Assembly (NCBI GenBank): GCA_004298155.1
Contig: SCRD01000007.1
Span: 186,001 to 250,000 of the forward strand
Reading direction: 5' to 3'
Length of the DNA stretch: 64,000 bases
Source: Acidobacteriota bacterium
Lineage (GTDB): Bacteria; Acidobacteriota; Terriglobia; UBA7540
A model generated the notes under the pieces. It ran no database searches. It saw only the letters and a list, made by a program, of their open reading frames with translations, and had not been told where the DNA came from. Made by a program: the position numbers and the translations under genes. Positions 35,384 to 44,640 of the stretch are shown one piece after another (the first letter of the stretch is position 1; the number at the start of each line of letters is the position of its first letter).

Positions 35384-36949
35384 TTACCTGGTTGCCGGCT
35401 TGGCGCCGACACCAAACCAGCGGCCCCTGGCCGGGACTGCGGTTATCTGGTCAAACGTCAGCTTCTCCTCGGCCCACCGCGCCAGTCGAACAAACGGCAA
35501 GCCCAGGAGAAAATAGATCGCCGCGGTCAGGAGCCCGACGCCGATGTAGTCATAATAGGTTGACGCGAGTTCACCATAGACTTTGGTCAGCTCGACCATG
35601 GTGATGACTGACACAATCGATGAATCCTTGAAAAGCGAGATGAAATCATTGGTCACTGGCGGGATGGCCAGCCGCATTGCCTGAGGCAGAATCACGTGCT
35701 GCAGCGCCTGGGCGCGCGTCATCCCGAGTGAAAGCGCCGCCTCCATCTGGCCGCGTGGAATGGCCTGAATGGCTCCGCGGTAGTTTTCAGCTTCGTAGGC
35801 AGCATAATTCAGACCCAGGCCGACAATCGCGGCAACAAACGGACTGAGCCTGATACCCACCGAGGGCAAACCGTAAAAAATCAGGTAAAGCTGAATCAGC
35901 AGCGGCGTACCGCGCATCACCTCGATAAACGCCCGCGCCGCGCGGGCCGGAAAAAATGGACCGTAGAGATTTGTCAGCGCCAAAAGCAAGCCGACCGACA
36001 CGGCCACGGCCATTCCGAGGAGGGAAATCGCCAGTGTCATGGGTGCGCCCCGGCCCAGCAAGAGGGGCAGGTAACCGGCATACTGGCGCAGCTGGTCGCG
36101 CCACGAAAGCTGCCGGGTCACGCTTTTTGTGTAATCCTCGTAGGCCTGCGGAGCCGAACCAATCTGTGCGAACAGCGCTTCAGTTGTGCTGTTCCACAAA
36201 CCCCACTTCTGGTAAATGCTCCGAAGTTCTCCCGACTGGATCAGGCCAATCAATGCAGAGTTCAATTGCCTGAGCAGTTCTCCGTCCTGCTTACGGACCC
36301 CGATCCCGTATCTGATCTCGCTGATGGGACTACCAACAAATTTCAGTTTCGGATTGGGTTTGCTGTAATAGACAGCGATCGGCCAGTCCATCAAGACGGC
36401 ATCGAGCCGGCCGTTGGCCAGGTCTTCATAAGCATTGATCTGCCCATCGTAGGTGCGAAGGCTGATCCCGCCTTCACGCTCCAATACCCGTTCGGCCAGG
36501 GAGTACTTCAGCGTGCCTGCAGTTTTGCCTTTAAGGTCGGCGAGGGAGCTGATCGAGCGGTTGTCCGCTCGCACGCTCAATTGCTCCGCGGTGGCATAAT
36601 ACGGGATTGTGAAATTGATCTGCCGCTTGCGGTCATCGGTAATTTCCAATCCGTTCAGTGCGATGTCATAGTTGTCGCGCTCGAGGCCGGATATCAGCCC
36701 GTCCCACTGGTTCTGTACAAAGACAGCACGGCGATGGAGCCTTCGCCCCAGAGCGTTGGCCAGGTCGACCTCAAATCCGATGGTCTCCTGCGGGTTCCGG
36801 GGGTTGACGAAGACGTAAGGCGCGCCGCCCTCCGCGTCGCCACCCCACCGAAGCTCCATGCTGCCGCCCCGCGCCATAGGCGCTCTTGCGAGGGCCAGTA
36901 AGCTGATCGCCAGCACTACCAGAATACGTCTCATGTTGACGGACCTCAT
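35384..36949 (-). CDS. Polar amino-acid ABC transporter: fused substrate-binding protein and permease
   Basis: This 521-residue fusion has a signal peptide at residues 6-28 ('MRRILVVLAISLLALARAP'). A periplasmic binding domain of the SBP_bac_3 type spans about 33-255 ('GFEVDLANALGRRLHRRAVF', 'GLEITDDRKRQINFTIPY', 'RYGIGVRKQDGELL'). A HisM/GlnP-type permease spans about 285-510, with membrane segments and the EAA loop 'EAALSLGMTRAQALQHVILP'. Having both parts in one chain is a known variant. The start codon overlaps the stop of the ATPase gene (TAATG), so translation is coupled; an ATG five codons later is an alternative. The substrate is probably glutamine or another polar amino acid. Confidence 0.93.
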   Translation of the reverse strand: MRSVNMRRILVVLAISLLALARAPMARGGSMELRWGGDAEGGAPYVFVNPRNPQETIGFEVDLANALGRRLHRRAVFVQNQWDGLISGLERDNYDIALNGLEITDDRKRQINFTIPYYATAEQLSVRADNRSISSLADLKGKTAGTLKYSLAERVLEREGGISLRTYDGQINAYEDLANGRLDAVLMDWPIAVYYSKPNPKLKFVGSPISEIRYGIGVRKQDGELLRQLNSALIGLIQSGELRSIYQKWGLWNSTTEALFAQIGSAPQAYEDYTKSVTRQLSWRDQLRQYAGYLPLLLGRGAPMTLAISLLGMAVAVSVGLLLALTNLYGPFFPARAARAFIEVMRGTPLLIQLYLIFYGLPSVGIRLSPFVAAIVGLGLNYAAYEAENYRGAIQAIPRGQMEAALSLGMTRAQALQHVILPQAMRLAIPPVTNDFISLFKDSSIVSVITMVELTKVYGELASTYYDYIGVGLLTAAIYFLLGLPFVRLARWAEEKLTFDQITAVPARGRWFGVGAKPATR

Positions 36950-37707
36950 TAGAAGAAATTGCGCAGAAAGTGGCGGGTGCGTTCATCGCGTGGCGAAGTG
37001 AACAGGCCTTCCGCAGGGCCGGATTCGACGATCTCGCCGTCATGAATAAACAGGATGTTGTCCGCTGCTTCCCGCGCGAAACGCATTTCGTGAGTGACAA
37101 CCACCTGGGTCATTCCCTCGTCGTCAAGTTTGCGCATGATCTGCAGCACTTCATTCACAAGGCTTGGGTCGAGGGCCGATGTCGGCTCATCGTAAAGCAT
37201 CACCCTTGGAGACATGGCGAGGGCGCGGGCGATAGCGGCGCGCTGCTGCTGGCCCCCGGAAAGCTGCGACGGATAGTAATGGGCGCGGTCCTCCAGGCCG
37301 ACCTTTACAAGCAGTTCGGTGGCCCTTTCCTCGGCTTCTTTGCGGCCCAGCCCCTTGGCGACCATCGGCGCCTTGACGGCGTTTTCCAGCACCGTCAGGT
37401 GGGGGAAGAGATTGAATCCCTGAAAAACTATCCCGACTTCCTTCCGGAGTTTGCGAAGATCAATATGGTTGGGCCCGCGGTCCTGCGGCTGACCGTGCCG
37501 TTCGAGAGTGATGTCTCCAATCCGCACACGTCCGCTGTCAAATGTTTCCAGGCCATTCAAACAGCGCAAGAGGGTTGATTTTCCGCAGCCCGAAGGACCG
37601 ATGATTACGGTCAACTGCGATTTTGAAACCGTAAAGCTGACGTCCCGCAGCGCTGCAATGGTCCCAAAATGCTTGTAAAGGCGGCCTACCTCAATTATTT
37701 CGTTCAT
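36949..37707 (-). CDS. Polar amino-acid ABC transporter ATP-binding protein (GlnQ/HisP type)
   Basis: This 252-residue ATPase of the transporter has Walker A 'GPSGCGKST', Q-loop 'IVFQGFNLFPHL', signature 'LSGGQQQRAAIARAL', Walker B 'VMLYDEPTSALDP' and 'VTHEMRFAREAADNILFIHDGEI' style H-loop and C-terminus, all standard for the polar amino-acid group. The ATG at 37707 (MNEIIEVGRLYKHFG) is preferred; the frame also opens with a TTG at 37743, but those 12 residues are Arg-rich and not family-like. It is the first gene of a two-gene operon. Confidence 0.94.
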   Translation of the reverse strand: MNEIIEVGRLYKHFGTIAALRDVSFTVSKSQLTVIIGPSGCGKSTLLRCLNGLETFDSGRVRIGDITLERHGQPQDRGPNHIDLRKLRKEVGIVFQGFNLFPHLTVLENAVKAPMVAKGLGRKEAEERATELLVKVGLEDRAHYYPSQLSGGQQQRAAIARALAMSPRVMLYDEPTSALDPSLVNEVLQIMRKLDDEGMTQVVVTHEMRFAREAADNILFIHDGEIVESGPAEGLFTSPRDERTRHFLRNFF

Positions 37708-37795
37708 CGCGTCCCGGCGCCTGCCTCGCCGCGGCAAGCGCAAGCCAGCTTATTGTAGCGCATTGCCCCAATGCATCAAGATGTCTCCGTGGGTC

Positions 37796-39352
37796 CTAGT
37801 GGGCCGGTATTCCGCCGCGGCTTTTGGGTTTTCGCATCAGGAAAACGGCGGGCATGACGATGATGAAGAGTACGGCCAGGAACAGGTAGGTGTGGTTGAA
37901 CGACATCATGGACGCCTGCCGCTGCACCATGCCGAACAGCGCCGCATAGGCGCGCTGGGATGCGGTAAAGGCGTCCGCCCCTGAGCTCATGAAAAAGCTG
38001 CGAAGGCCTTCAAACGCCGACTGAGTTTGCGGGCTGTATGGAGTAACGTTTCGCCCCAGGAAATTGGTGTAACTCTGGGTGCTCCGCGCAACGATGGTGG
38101 TGGAAAGTGCTATACCCATGCTCCCGCCGATATTCCGCATCAGGTTAAAGATGCTGGTGGCGTTACCCATTTTTTCATTCGGAATAGGGTCCATGGTCAC
38201 AGTGGTGAGCGGCACAAAAAGGAACCCCAGAGACAATCCCTGCAGAAACTGCGCCCAGAATATTTGCCAGTAACCAACGTCAAGGTTGAGCGTGCCCAGA
38301 AGCACCAGTGAGAGGGAGCAGGCGACAAGCCCAATCACCAGCAGCTTACGCGGGTCAAAGCGGGACATGATGGCGCCGACGAAAGGCATGGCAATAAAAG
38401 AACCTAACCCTCTCGGAAACATGGCGACGCCGGCCTGAAGCGCCGGATAGCCCAGAATGGTCTGCAGAAAGATGGGCAGGATCACCAGGCTTCCATAAAG
38501 GACAAAGCCCAGAACGGTCATCAGAAAAACGCCCGCGCTGTAGGTGCGTTCCCTGAATGCCCGAAGGTCCACCACGGGGTGGGCCACTACCAGTTCATAA
38601 ATTACAAATACGACAAGGGCAACGATGCTGATGACGGTCAACCGGGTGATCAGGTCCGATGAAAACCAGTCTTTTTCCTGGCCTTTGTCCAGAACGATCT
38701 GCAATGCGGCGATCCCCACGGCCAGCATTCCCATGCCCCAGTAGTCGATTCTGCTCACGGTCCGCCGGATGTAGTGCGGGTCAAAAATAAAGAGCTGGGT
38801 CATGATGAGCGCAAGAACTCCCACCGGAATATTGATGTAAAACACCCACCGCCAGCTGTAGCTGTCTGTCAGCCAGCCTCCCAGCACCGGGCCCAGCATG
38901 GGCGCCACTACAATACCAAGGCCCCAGAAGCCCATGGCCTTGCCGCGGTCTTCGGGGGGAAAGGATTCCAGCAAAACCGCCTGCGAGATGGGCTGGAGTC
39001 CGCCACCGCAGGCCCCTTGCAGGACCCTGAATATAACCAGCGCCGGCAGGTTGGGCGCCAGTCCACACAGGAACGAGGCCACCGTAAATCCCGTGACGGA
39101 AGTCATCAGCATGCGCTTTCGGCCGAAGTAGTTGGAGAGCCAGCCAGTCATGGGGAGGATGATGGCGTTGGCCACCAGGTAGGAGGTCAGCGTCCAGGTG
39201 GCTTCATCCACCGAGGCCGACATGCTGCCGGCGATGTGCGGCAGTGAAACGTTCACTACGGTGGTGTCGAGCACTTCCATAAAGGTGCTCAGCATCACCG
39301 CGGTGGCGATGATCCACGGATTAATTTTAGGCGTTTCGAGTTCTTTTGCCAT
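37796..39352 (-). CDS. DHA2-family MFS drug efflux transporter (EmrB/QacA type)
   Basis: This 518-residue inner-membrane antiporter with about 14 membrane segments starts 'NPWIIATAVMLSTFMEVLDTTVVNVSLPHI', where 'LDTTVVNVSLP' is the DHA2 motif D1. 'GWLSNYFGRKRMLM' is motif A and 'GPVLGGWLTDSYSWRWVFYINIPVG' is motif C. It works with the HlyD-type adaptor and TolC-type channel encoded upstream in the operon to expel compounds across both membranes. The ATG lies two bases after the stop of the kinase-like gene. Confidence 0.95.
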   Translation of the reverse strand: MAKELETPKINPWIIATAVMLSTFMEVLDTTVVNVSLPHIAGSMSASVDEATWTLTSYLVANAIILPMTGWLSNYFGRKRMLMTSVTGFTVASFLCGLAPNLPALVIFRVLQGACGGGLQPISQAVLLESFPPEDRGKAMGFWGLGIVVAPMLGPVLGGWLTDSYSWRWVFYINIPVGVLALIMTQLFIFDPHYIRRTVSRIDYWGMGMLAVGIAALQIVLDKGQEKDWFSSDLITRLTVISIVALVVFVIYELVVAHPVVDLRAFRERTYSAGVFLMTVLGFVLYGSLVILPIFLQTILGYPALQAGVAMFPRGLGSFIAMPFVGAIMSRFDPRKLLVIGLVACSLSLVLLGTLNLDVGYWQIFWAQFLQGLSLGFLFVPLTTVTMDPIPNEKMGNATSIFNLMRNIGGSMGIALSTTIVARSTQSYTNFLGRNVTPYSPQTQSAFEGLRSFFMSSGADAFTASQRAYAALFGMVQRQASMMSFNHTYLFLAVLFIIVMPAVFLMRKPKSRGGIPAH

Positions 39353-39354
39353 GC

Positions 39355-39978
39355 TCAGGAAGCCCTGGGTATCAGCCCCGCAGCGCAGAGGACGGTGTCC
39401 CTCAAGGTTTCAAGGCCCAGGGCGGAAGAAATCACCAGGTGATAAAGCCGGCGATCTTTCCAGTCCTCACCGTAGTAGCGGCTGATATACGTGGCACGCC
39501 GGCGGTCCGTTTCTTCCATGACGCGCTCGGCATCCGTGCCAGGCGCAAGCCGCTCGCGCAATCGCAGGACTTTTTCACGGCAGGGGCCGAAGACGGAAAC
39601 ATGAAAGACTTCAGGCCGCTTGCGCAGGATGCATTGGCCGCCACGACCCACAATCACGCAATGCCCCAGCGTCGCAGCCTCGCGAATGATTTCTCCAGCA
39701 AGTTTTGCCATGCCCTCGGAATCCAGGATTCTGGCGTCAACTGTGGTGGCAAGTCCTTCATACCCGCCCTGCCACAGCCCCTTGACCAGCCGATAAAACC
39801 AGGGGTCAATAGACTCGTCGAGGCGCGCCGCTGTCTCGGGGTCAATCTTTGCCCGAGTGGCAACCTCGACGACCAGTGACTTATCCACCAGTTTCCAACC
39901 CAGACGCTCGGCCAGCGTCTCTGCAAGTTTTCCACCGCCGCTGCCGTATTCGCGGCTGACTGTGATGGCGTTAAACAT
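39355..39978 (-). CDS. Cytidylate kinase-like protein
   Basis: This 207-residue protein of the Cytidylate_kin2 type has a P-loop-like 'SREYGSGGGKLAETLAERL' near the N-terminus, 'VIVGRGGQCILRKRPEVFHVSVFGP' in the core, and 'RRRATYISRYYGEDWKDRRLYHLVI', a lid and NMP-binding pattern of the family. The ATG at 39978 has GAGAGG upstream; the frame runs further left but reads as HlyD antisense. It sits with gaps of 10 and 2 bases between the efflux adaptor and the MFS pump, so it is co-expressed with them. A role in nucleotide salvage, or in phosphorylating something linked to efflux, is unproven. Confidence 0.85.
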   Translation of the reverse strand: MFNAITVSREYGSGGGKLAETLAERLGWKLVDKSLVVEVATRAKIDPETAARLDESIDPWFYRLVKGLWQGGYEGLATTVDARILDSEGMAKLAGEIIREAATLGHCVIVGRGGQCILRKRPEVFHVSVFGPCREKVLRLRERLAPGTDAERVMEETDRRRATYISRYYGEDWKDRRLYHLVISSALGLETLRDTVLCAAGLIPRAS

Positions 39979-39988
39979 TGCGGCCTCT

Positions 39989-41242
39989 CTATTTCTTTGT
40001 AGTAACCGTGGGTTCCACCGACATGCCCACGCGCAGGAGATGTTCGCTATCCTGCCCGGGATCGAAAACAATCCTGACGGGGACCCGTTGCACCACCTTG
40101 ACGTAGTTGCCTGTCGCGTTTTCCGGCGGCAGCAAGCTGAACTTCTCTCCGGTAGCCCCGGCAATATTCAGCACGTGGCCTTTATAGTCGCGGTCATAAG
40201 CGTCAACGTGAATGGTGGCCGGATCGCCCGGCCGCATGTCCTTCAATTCAGTTTCCTTGTAGTTGGCCGTCACGTAGAGCCCTTCCACTGGCACAATGGC
40301 CATCACGGCCTGGCCAATTCCGATGTTCTGGCCCACCTCCACCGCCTTTTTGCCCACGATGCCGTCCGCCGGCGCACGAACAATGCAGTAGTCCACATTC
40401 AGTTGCGCCTGATCCAGCACAGCTTTGGCGGTCTTGACGGCCGCCTCGGCGGCGTCAGCCTCCGCGCGGCTCACGCGAACACGCTGCGGTCCGGTCTTCG
40501 ATGCGTTGAGATCGGCCCGCGCCTGCGCCAGTTGCGCCTGCGCGAGCGCCACATTCTGCGCGGTTGCTGCCGCGGCTGATTGCGCGGCTACAACCGCGGC
40601 GGAATCAGCCTCGGCTGACTGAAGAGCATGATCATACTGCTGCTGGGAGATTTCATCTTTCTTGATGAGCTGCGCGTATCGGTCCAGGTCTGACTTTGCC
40701 TTGGCGTAATCAGCCTGCGATTGCTTCACCTTAGCCTCGGCCGCCAGCGATTGCTTTTCCGCAGCGGCAATAGCGGCCTGGGCCTCCTCCACCCGGGCCT
40801 GGGCCGACGAAATGCCAGTTGAGGAATTGACCGATGTGATGGGCACGCCGACACGAGAAGCCTGGGCGCGCGCCATGGCCATGGCGTAGTCTGCCTGCGC
40901 GCGCTCAAGCGCCACCTGGTAGTCGGTGGGGTCAATTCGCACCAGGACCGTCCCTTTCCTGACGAACTGGTTGTTTTGAACTTCTACGGCGACCACATGG
41001 CCGTTGATGCGTGCGCTGATGGGATACATATCACCATCGATCTGCGCGTCGTCAGTAGATTCGTGCGTAGAGTAATATCTCCAGGCGAAGATCCCGCCTA
41101 AAACCACAAGCAGGCCAATCACCAATAAGGCCCACTTGGCTGCCGGATGGAGTTGGAAAAACGACCGGCGAGACTCAGGCTCGGATGTGCTTGATGTATG
41201 AATGCCGTTGGATTCCACAGTTTCGGTGGCTTCTGCCATCAC
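39989..41242 (-). CDS. HlyD/EmrA-family membrane fusion protein
   Basis: This 417-residue periplasmic adaptor has one N-terminal membrane segment (about 33-52, 'ALLVIGLLVVLGGIFAWRYY'), 'THESTDDAQIDGDMYPISARI' (the EmrA/HlyD N-terminal beta motif) and a lipoyl half. A long Ala/Gln/Glu-rich coiled-coil hairpin covers about 105-270. The second lipoyl half and beta-barrel carry 'VDYCIVRAPADGIVGKKAVEVGQ' and 'GLYVTANYKETELKDMRPG'. It couples the MFS pump to the TolC-type channel. It starts inside the end of the TolC-type gene (4-base overlap). Confidence 0.94.
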   Translation of the reverse strand: MMAEATETVESNGIHTSSTSEPESRRSFFQLHPAAKWALLVIGLLVVLGGIFAWRYYSTHESTDDAQIDGDMYPISARINGHVVAVEVQNNQFVRKGTVLVRIDPTDYQVALERAQADYAMAMARAQASRVGVPITSVNSSTGISSAQARVEEAQAAIAAAEKQSLAAEAKVKQSQADYAKAKSDLDRYAQLIKKDEISQQQYDHALQSAEADSAAVVAAQSAAAATAQNVALAQAQLAQARADLNASKTGPQRVRVSRAEADAAEAAVKTAKAVLDQAQLNVDYCIVRAPADGIVGKKAVEVGQNIGIGQAVMAIVPVEGLYVTANYKETELKDMRPGDPATIHVDAYDRDYKGHVLNIAGATGEKFSLLPPENATGNYVKVVQRVPVRIVFDPGQDSEHLLRVGMSVEPTVTTKK

Positions 41243-42711
41243 TTACTTCCTCCCGTCATTTGCTTGAAGGTCTCCTCAGCAAGACCCAGAGCGCGGGCCA
41301 GAGATGCCTTGGCAATGTTGTACCTGTAAAGGCTGGAAATATAATTTTCTTCAGCCGTGGCAACGGCTTCCTGCGCTTGTACTACTTCCAGGCTGTTCAC
41401 GACTCCGGCAGTAAAGCGGTCGCGCGCCTGTGTCAGTTGTTCATGGGCAAGGTCTTGTGTGTTTTGTGCAACGTGGACCTGAGCTTCCGATGATGTCAGG
41501 TCCAGGAACGACGTCCGCACCTGGTATTCAATTTTGTTCTGCAGGTCCGAGAGTTCCGACTGGCGCTGTTTGACCAGTGCGTCCGCCTGCATCACGTCTC
41601 CGCGGACCTTCCCCCCCTGGAAAAGCGGTACCTTCACGCTGGCCGCCACCGTGTAAGTTCCGTGGGAATCCCCCGGCGTGGGACCGATGTCGCCGTAGTC
41701 CGCCTTAAAATTCAGGCTGGGCAGGGCTTCGCTGCGCGCCGCTTTCTTCAACGACTCGGCCGCGCGTACCTGGGCCAGCAGGCCCTTGTAATCGGCTCGG
41801 GTCGCGAGAGCGCGCGTCAGCGCCTGTTCAACCGTGATCGGCGGGGGCGGCGAATAGGGAACTGTGTCCGTCAGGTTGAACTGCTGCGCCACGGGCAACC
41901 CGATGGCCCGGGCCAGGGTCAGCTTTTCCGTCTCGAACTGGTTCTGCAGATAGATCAGCCTCTGCTGCTGTGCCTGGAGTTCTACCTGGCTGCGCAACAC
42001 ATCGATGCCGGGCACGATGCCTGTTTTCTTCATATCAACAGCGCGGTCGTAAACCGCCTGCGCTGTTTCAACCTGAGCGCGGGCGGAGTTCACCCGGCTG
42101 GAGCCCGCTATAGCCTGCAGGTACAGGTTGGCGGACACCAGCACTACAATATCCCGCGCGTTCTGGTAGGTATACTGCGCCGCCTTGACATTTTCAGATT
42201 CGGCCTTCTCCTTGTGAAGGTCCTCAAGGTCCAGAATGGGCTGATCCAGGTATCCTCGAACGTCGAATACGCCAAAAGGACCTATGATTGCTGGCACACC
42301 AGGGAAATTTGGGAAGCCGAGCGCCTTCAGGTTGATCTGTTCGCTGGTTTCAGACGCGCCTGCGGAAATCTGGGGCAGCAGCTTACTGAGTGCGTGAATC
42401 CGCGCTCCACGGGCCTGCTGAGTGGCCTGATCGCTTATCAGCACGCCCAGGTTATACTTCAACCCGCGAGTGATGGCATCATTCAGGGAAAGCGGCACCA
42501 CGCCTGGCTGGACGGGCCCCGGAGGGGCGCTTCCCTGGAATGGATTGTCTCCCGACGCAGGCTGCATGGAAACAGTCGGAGCATTCGAGCCCGTATCTGT
42601 TGCGCCGGCGGAGTAACTGTTCATGGCCGGGCCGGTTTGTGCGGCTGCACAGGTCCAGGCAAAAATGAGTGCGGCAAGCAGAAGACAATTTGTTCGTGCG
42701 TTGGTTGTCAC
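41239..42711 (-). CDS. TolC-family outer-membrane efflux protein
   Basis: This protein of about 490 residues has a signal peptide ('CLLLAALIFAWTCAAAQ'), a Pro/Gly-rich linker, then two outer-membrane-efflux repeats with long amphipathic helices ('LSLNDAITRGLKYNLGVLISDQ', 'VEQALTRALATRADYKGLLAQV', 'ARDRFTAGVVNSLEVVQAQEAV'). It forms the trimeric outer-membrane channel of the pump. The GTG at 42711 is preferred because it overlaps the tetR stop (GTGA) and follows AGAGGA; an ATG at 42729 adds six residues. Confidence 0.93.
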   Translation of the reverse strand: MTTNARTNCLLLAALIFAWTCAAAQTGPAMNSYSAGATDTGSNAPTVSMQPASGDNPFQGSAPPGPVQPGVVPLSLNDAITRGLKYNLGVLISDQATQQARGARIHALSKLLPQISAGASETSEQINLKALGFPNFPGVPAIIGPFGVFDVRGYLDQPILDLEDLHKEKAESENVKAAQYTYQNARDIVVLVSANLYLQAIAGSSRVNSARAQVETAQAVYDRAVDMKKTGIVPGIDVLRSQVELQAQQQRLIYLQNQFETEKLTLARAIGLPVAQQFNLTDTVPYSPPPPITVEQALTRALATRADYKGLLAQVRAAESLKKAARSEALPSLNFKADYGDIGPTPGDSHGTYTVAASVKVPLFQGGKVRGDVMQADALVKQRQSELSDLQNKIEYQVRTSFLDLTSSEAQVHVAQNTQDLAHEQLTQARDRFTAGVVNSLEVVQAQEAVATAEENYISSLYRYNIAKASLARALGLAEETFKQMTGGSK

Positions 42712-43322
42712 GCTGCGATTCCTCTCCATACAAAATCCATAACAAACCCGATGTCGGCTTCGACATCCTTGGTCGACCAGCCCAGCAGCCGCTGGACGAT
42801 GATGCCCCGGGTGAGGTCGCTGATCGCCACGGCTGCCGTGTCCGTGCGAATTTCGCGGATGGTTCTGCTCTCGATACCCTGCTGAAGAACGCCTTCCAGC
42901 ATGTGCGCCTGCTTCAGGTACATCTGTTCAAATTGCGGGGGCATCTGGGACGGGTGCGAAAGGCCGCTTCCGAGCTCGGAAAAATAAATTCTGAAAAAGT
43001 CCCGGTTCATCTCAAAGTAACGGATCTTGATGGAGATAAAGGCCCGAACCTTTTCTTCAGGCGCCTCTTCCGCTTTCAGCCGGCTTTGGATCTCATTGTG
43101 AAGCTCCGTAATGCCACGCTCGAGCGCCGCCCAATACACATCCTGCTTGGACTTGTAATAGAGATACACGGTGCCCTTTGCAACTCCAGCAGCGGCGGCG
43201 ATGTCGTCAACGGTGGTGGCGTGGAAGCCTTTCTCTGCAAACAGCCGCCGGGCCGCCTCCAGCAGTTCAGCCGTGCGGAACTCTTTGATGACATCCTTAC
43301 GGGTTTTCCCCAAGACGGGCAT
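42708..43322 (-). CDS. TetR/AcrR-family repressor of the efflux operon
   Basis: This 204-residue protein has an N-terminal helix-turn-helix 'AELLEAARRLFAEKGFHATTVDDIAAAAGVAKGTVYLYY', the standard TetR pattern, then an all-helical ligand domain. The ATG at 43322 is chosen because CAGG lies seven bases upstream and because the palindrome at 43344-43361 would otherwise touch the start codon; an ATG at 43340 is in frame. It is the first gene of the operon and probably represses its own promoter and the efflux genes, with release by a pump substrate. Confidence 0.93.
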   Translation of the reverse strand: MPVLGKTRKDVIKEFRTAELLEAARRLFAEKGFHATTVDDIAAAAGVAKGTVYLYYKSKQDVYWAALERGITELHNEIQSRLKAEEAPEEKVRAFISIKIRYFEMNRDFFRIYFSELGSGLSHPSQMPPQFEQMYLKQAHMLEGVLQQGIESRTIREIRTDTAAVAISDLTRGIIVQRLLGWSTKDVEADIGFVMDFVWRGIAA

Positions 43323-43343
43323 GATGACCTGAAAGTACATTAA

Positions 43344-43361
43344 ACTGACTGATAAGTCAGT
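43344..43361 (-). promoter_or_regulatory. Probable TetR operator (perfect palindrome)
   Basis: ACTGACT-GATA-AGTCAGT has seven-base arms with no mismatch and a 4-base centre. It lies 22 bases upstream of the tetR start. TGACTNNNNAGTCA-like sites are common targets of TetR-family regulators, and the place fits an overlap with the promoter. It is the only such palindrome noticed around this operon. Confidence 0.7.
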
Positions 43362-43634
43362 GTACTAAGCTCCTACCCCCATGTCCAGCAAAACCTCTTG
43401 TGCGCAAATTGAGAGCATCAGAAGCGCCACTGCCTCGGCTAGCTATGAAGCGCAGTCGCTATTCCAGGGTTGGCCCCGTCAATTACCCCTTTGCTCATCT
43501 GATGCCTGAGCCCTGGGTTTCGGTTCATCGCGACCCTTTCTAGTGAAACATTTTCGTGGGAATGAAAAAAAGAAGAAGCCCCGCTTGCTCATATAGACAT
43601 CTCGAGTTATGTTTGTTGATCCAGGGAGACGAAA

Positions 43635-44327
43635 ATGGAACGCAAGAAGGCCTGGCTCTCATGGAGCAGCGGGAAGGACAGCGCCTGGTGTCTTGAAACT
43701 GTTCGCAGGCAGGGCGAGTACGACGTGGCAGCTCTGCTAACCACAGTGAACGCCGAGCACAAGCGCGTCGCCATGCATGCGGTCCGCGAATCGCTGCTGC
43801 AGGCGCAGGCAGAGAGTGCCGGGCTGCCCCTTGTCACGGTCTCCATTCCTAACCCCTGCCCGAATGCTGACTACGAAAAGGCCATGGCCGCAGCATTCGA
43901 GAAGGCGAGTGCTGGGGGCATCACCCATATTATTTTTGGCGACCTCTTCCTCGAAGATATCCGCCGCTACCGGGAGAACCAACTGGCCGGTACAGGAATC
44001 ACGCCGGTTTTCCCCCTTTGGGGACTCGACACGCGTCAGCTTGCCAGCCAGATGGTGGGGGCAGGGCTGCGGGCAGTGCTCACCTGCATTGATCCTGGGA
44101 AACTTGATCGATCATTTGCGGGGTGCCAGTTTGACGCCAATTTGTTGGCCGATCTACCGAATAATGTGGATCCCTGCGGCGAAAACGGCGAGTTTCACAC
44201 CTTTGCCTTCCGCGGTCCAATGTTTCTGGCGCCTATCGAAGTTGAACGAGGCGCCGTAGTAGAACGGGATGGGTTTATCTTTGCCGACGTCCTTCCCAGG
44301 CAGCAGATTCAGTTTCCTAACCGGTAA
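43635..44327 (+). CDS. Diphthine-ammonia-ligase-like ATP pyrophosphatase (DUF71 family)
   Basis: This 230-residue protein of the adenine nucleotide alpha hydrolase superfamily has the PP-loop 'SWSSGKDSAWCLETVRR', followed by 'YDVAALLTTVN'. The 'IIFGDLFLEDIRRYRENQL' and 'VDPCGENGEFHTFAF' motifs define the Dph6/DUF71 group. Bacteria do not make diphthamide, so a different amidation or adenylation reaction is likely; some relatives act in B12 side-chain amide metabolism. GGGAGA precedes the ATG. It is divergent from the efflux operon and stands alone. Confidence 0.9.
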   Translation: MERKKAWLSWSSGKDSAWCLETVRRQGEYDVAALLTTVNAEHKRVAMHAVRESLLQAQAESAGLPLVTVSIPNPCPNADYEKAMAAAFEKASAGGITHIIFGDLFLEDIRRYRENQLAGTGITPVFPLWGLDTRQLASQMVGAGLRAVLTCIDPGKLDRSFAGCQFDANLLADLPNNVDPCGENGEFHTFAFRGPMFLAPIEVERGAVVERDGFIFADVLPRQQIQFPNR

Positions 44328-44640
44328 CCCGGCGACGTCCGGGCAAGCACTGAGCTACTCACTTTTTTCATGCAGAGAGTGCCTTGGCTGGCAAACTTGG
44401 GCAATGGCCATTCGCCGTCAGGCGGGACATTTTGGCGTGTGCTGGTAAAAATATTTTTCACCGCACAGAAACTCTGTTCCTGGCATCCACATCTTTTCGC
44501 CTTTTGTTCAAAATAAAAATAGCCTTCCCGTTATGTCCGTGTGCAAACCACATGTAATTTTTGCGTAATGGCTTGCCGAAAGTGTGCAAATAATTCCCGA
44601 GTGGTATATAAATATTACAATTAATTTATAAGTAACTAGC
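44328..44640. other. AT-rich intergenic stretch
   Basis: There is no convincing gene. From about 44440 it becomes strongly AT-rich against the GC-rich surroundings ('TATATAAATATTACAATTAA' near 44603). It looks like a promoter or upstream region for rightward transcription into the structured stretch that follows, or like foreign DNA. Confidence 0.5.

Noticed and set aside
41662-42885. Rightward open frame of 407 codons opposite the TolC-type and TetR genes
   Set aside because: It is antisense to two well-supported genes and crosses their boundary without motifs. The same reasoning removes 39857-40579, 42669-43343, 53699-54460 and 36266-36901.
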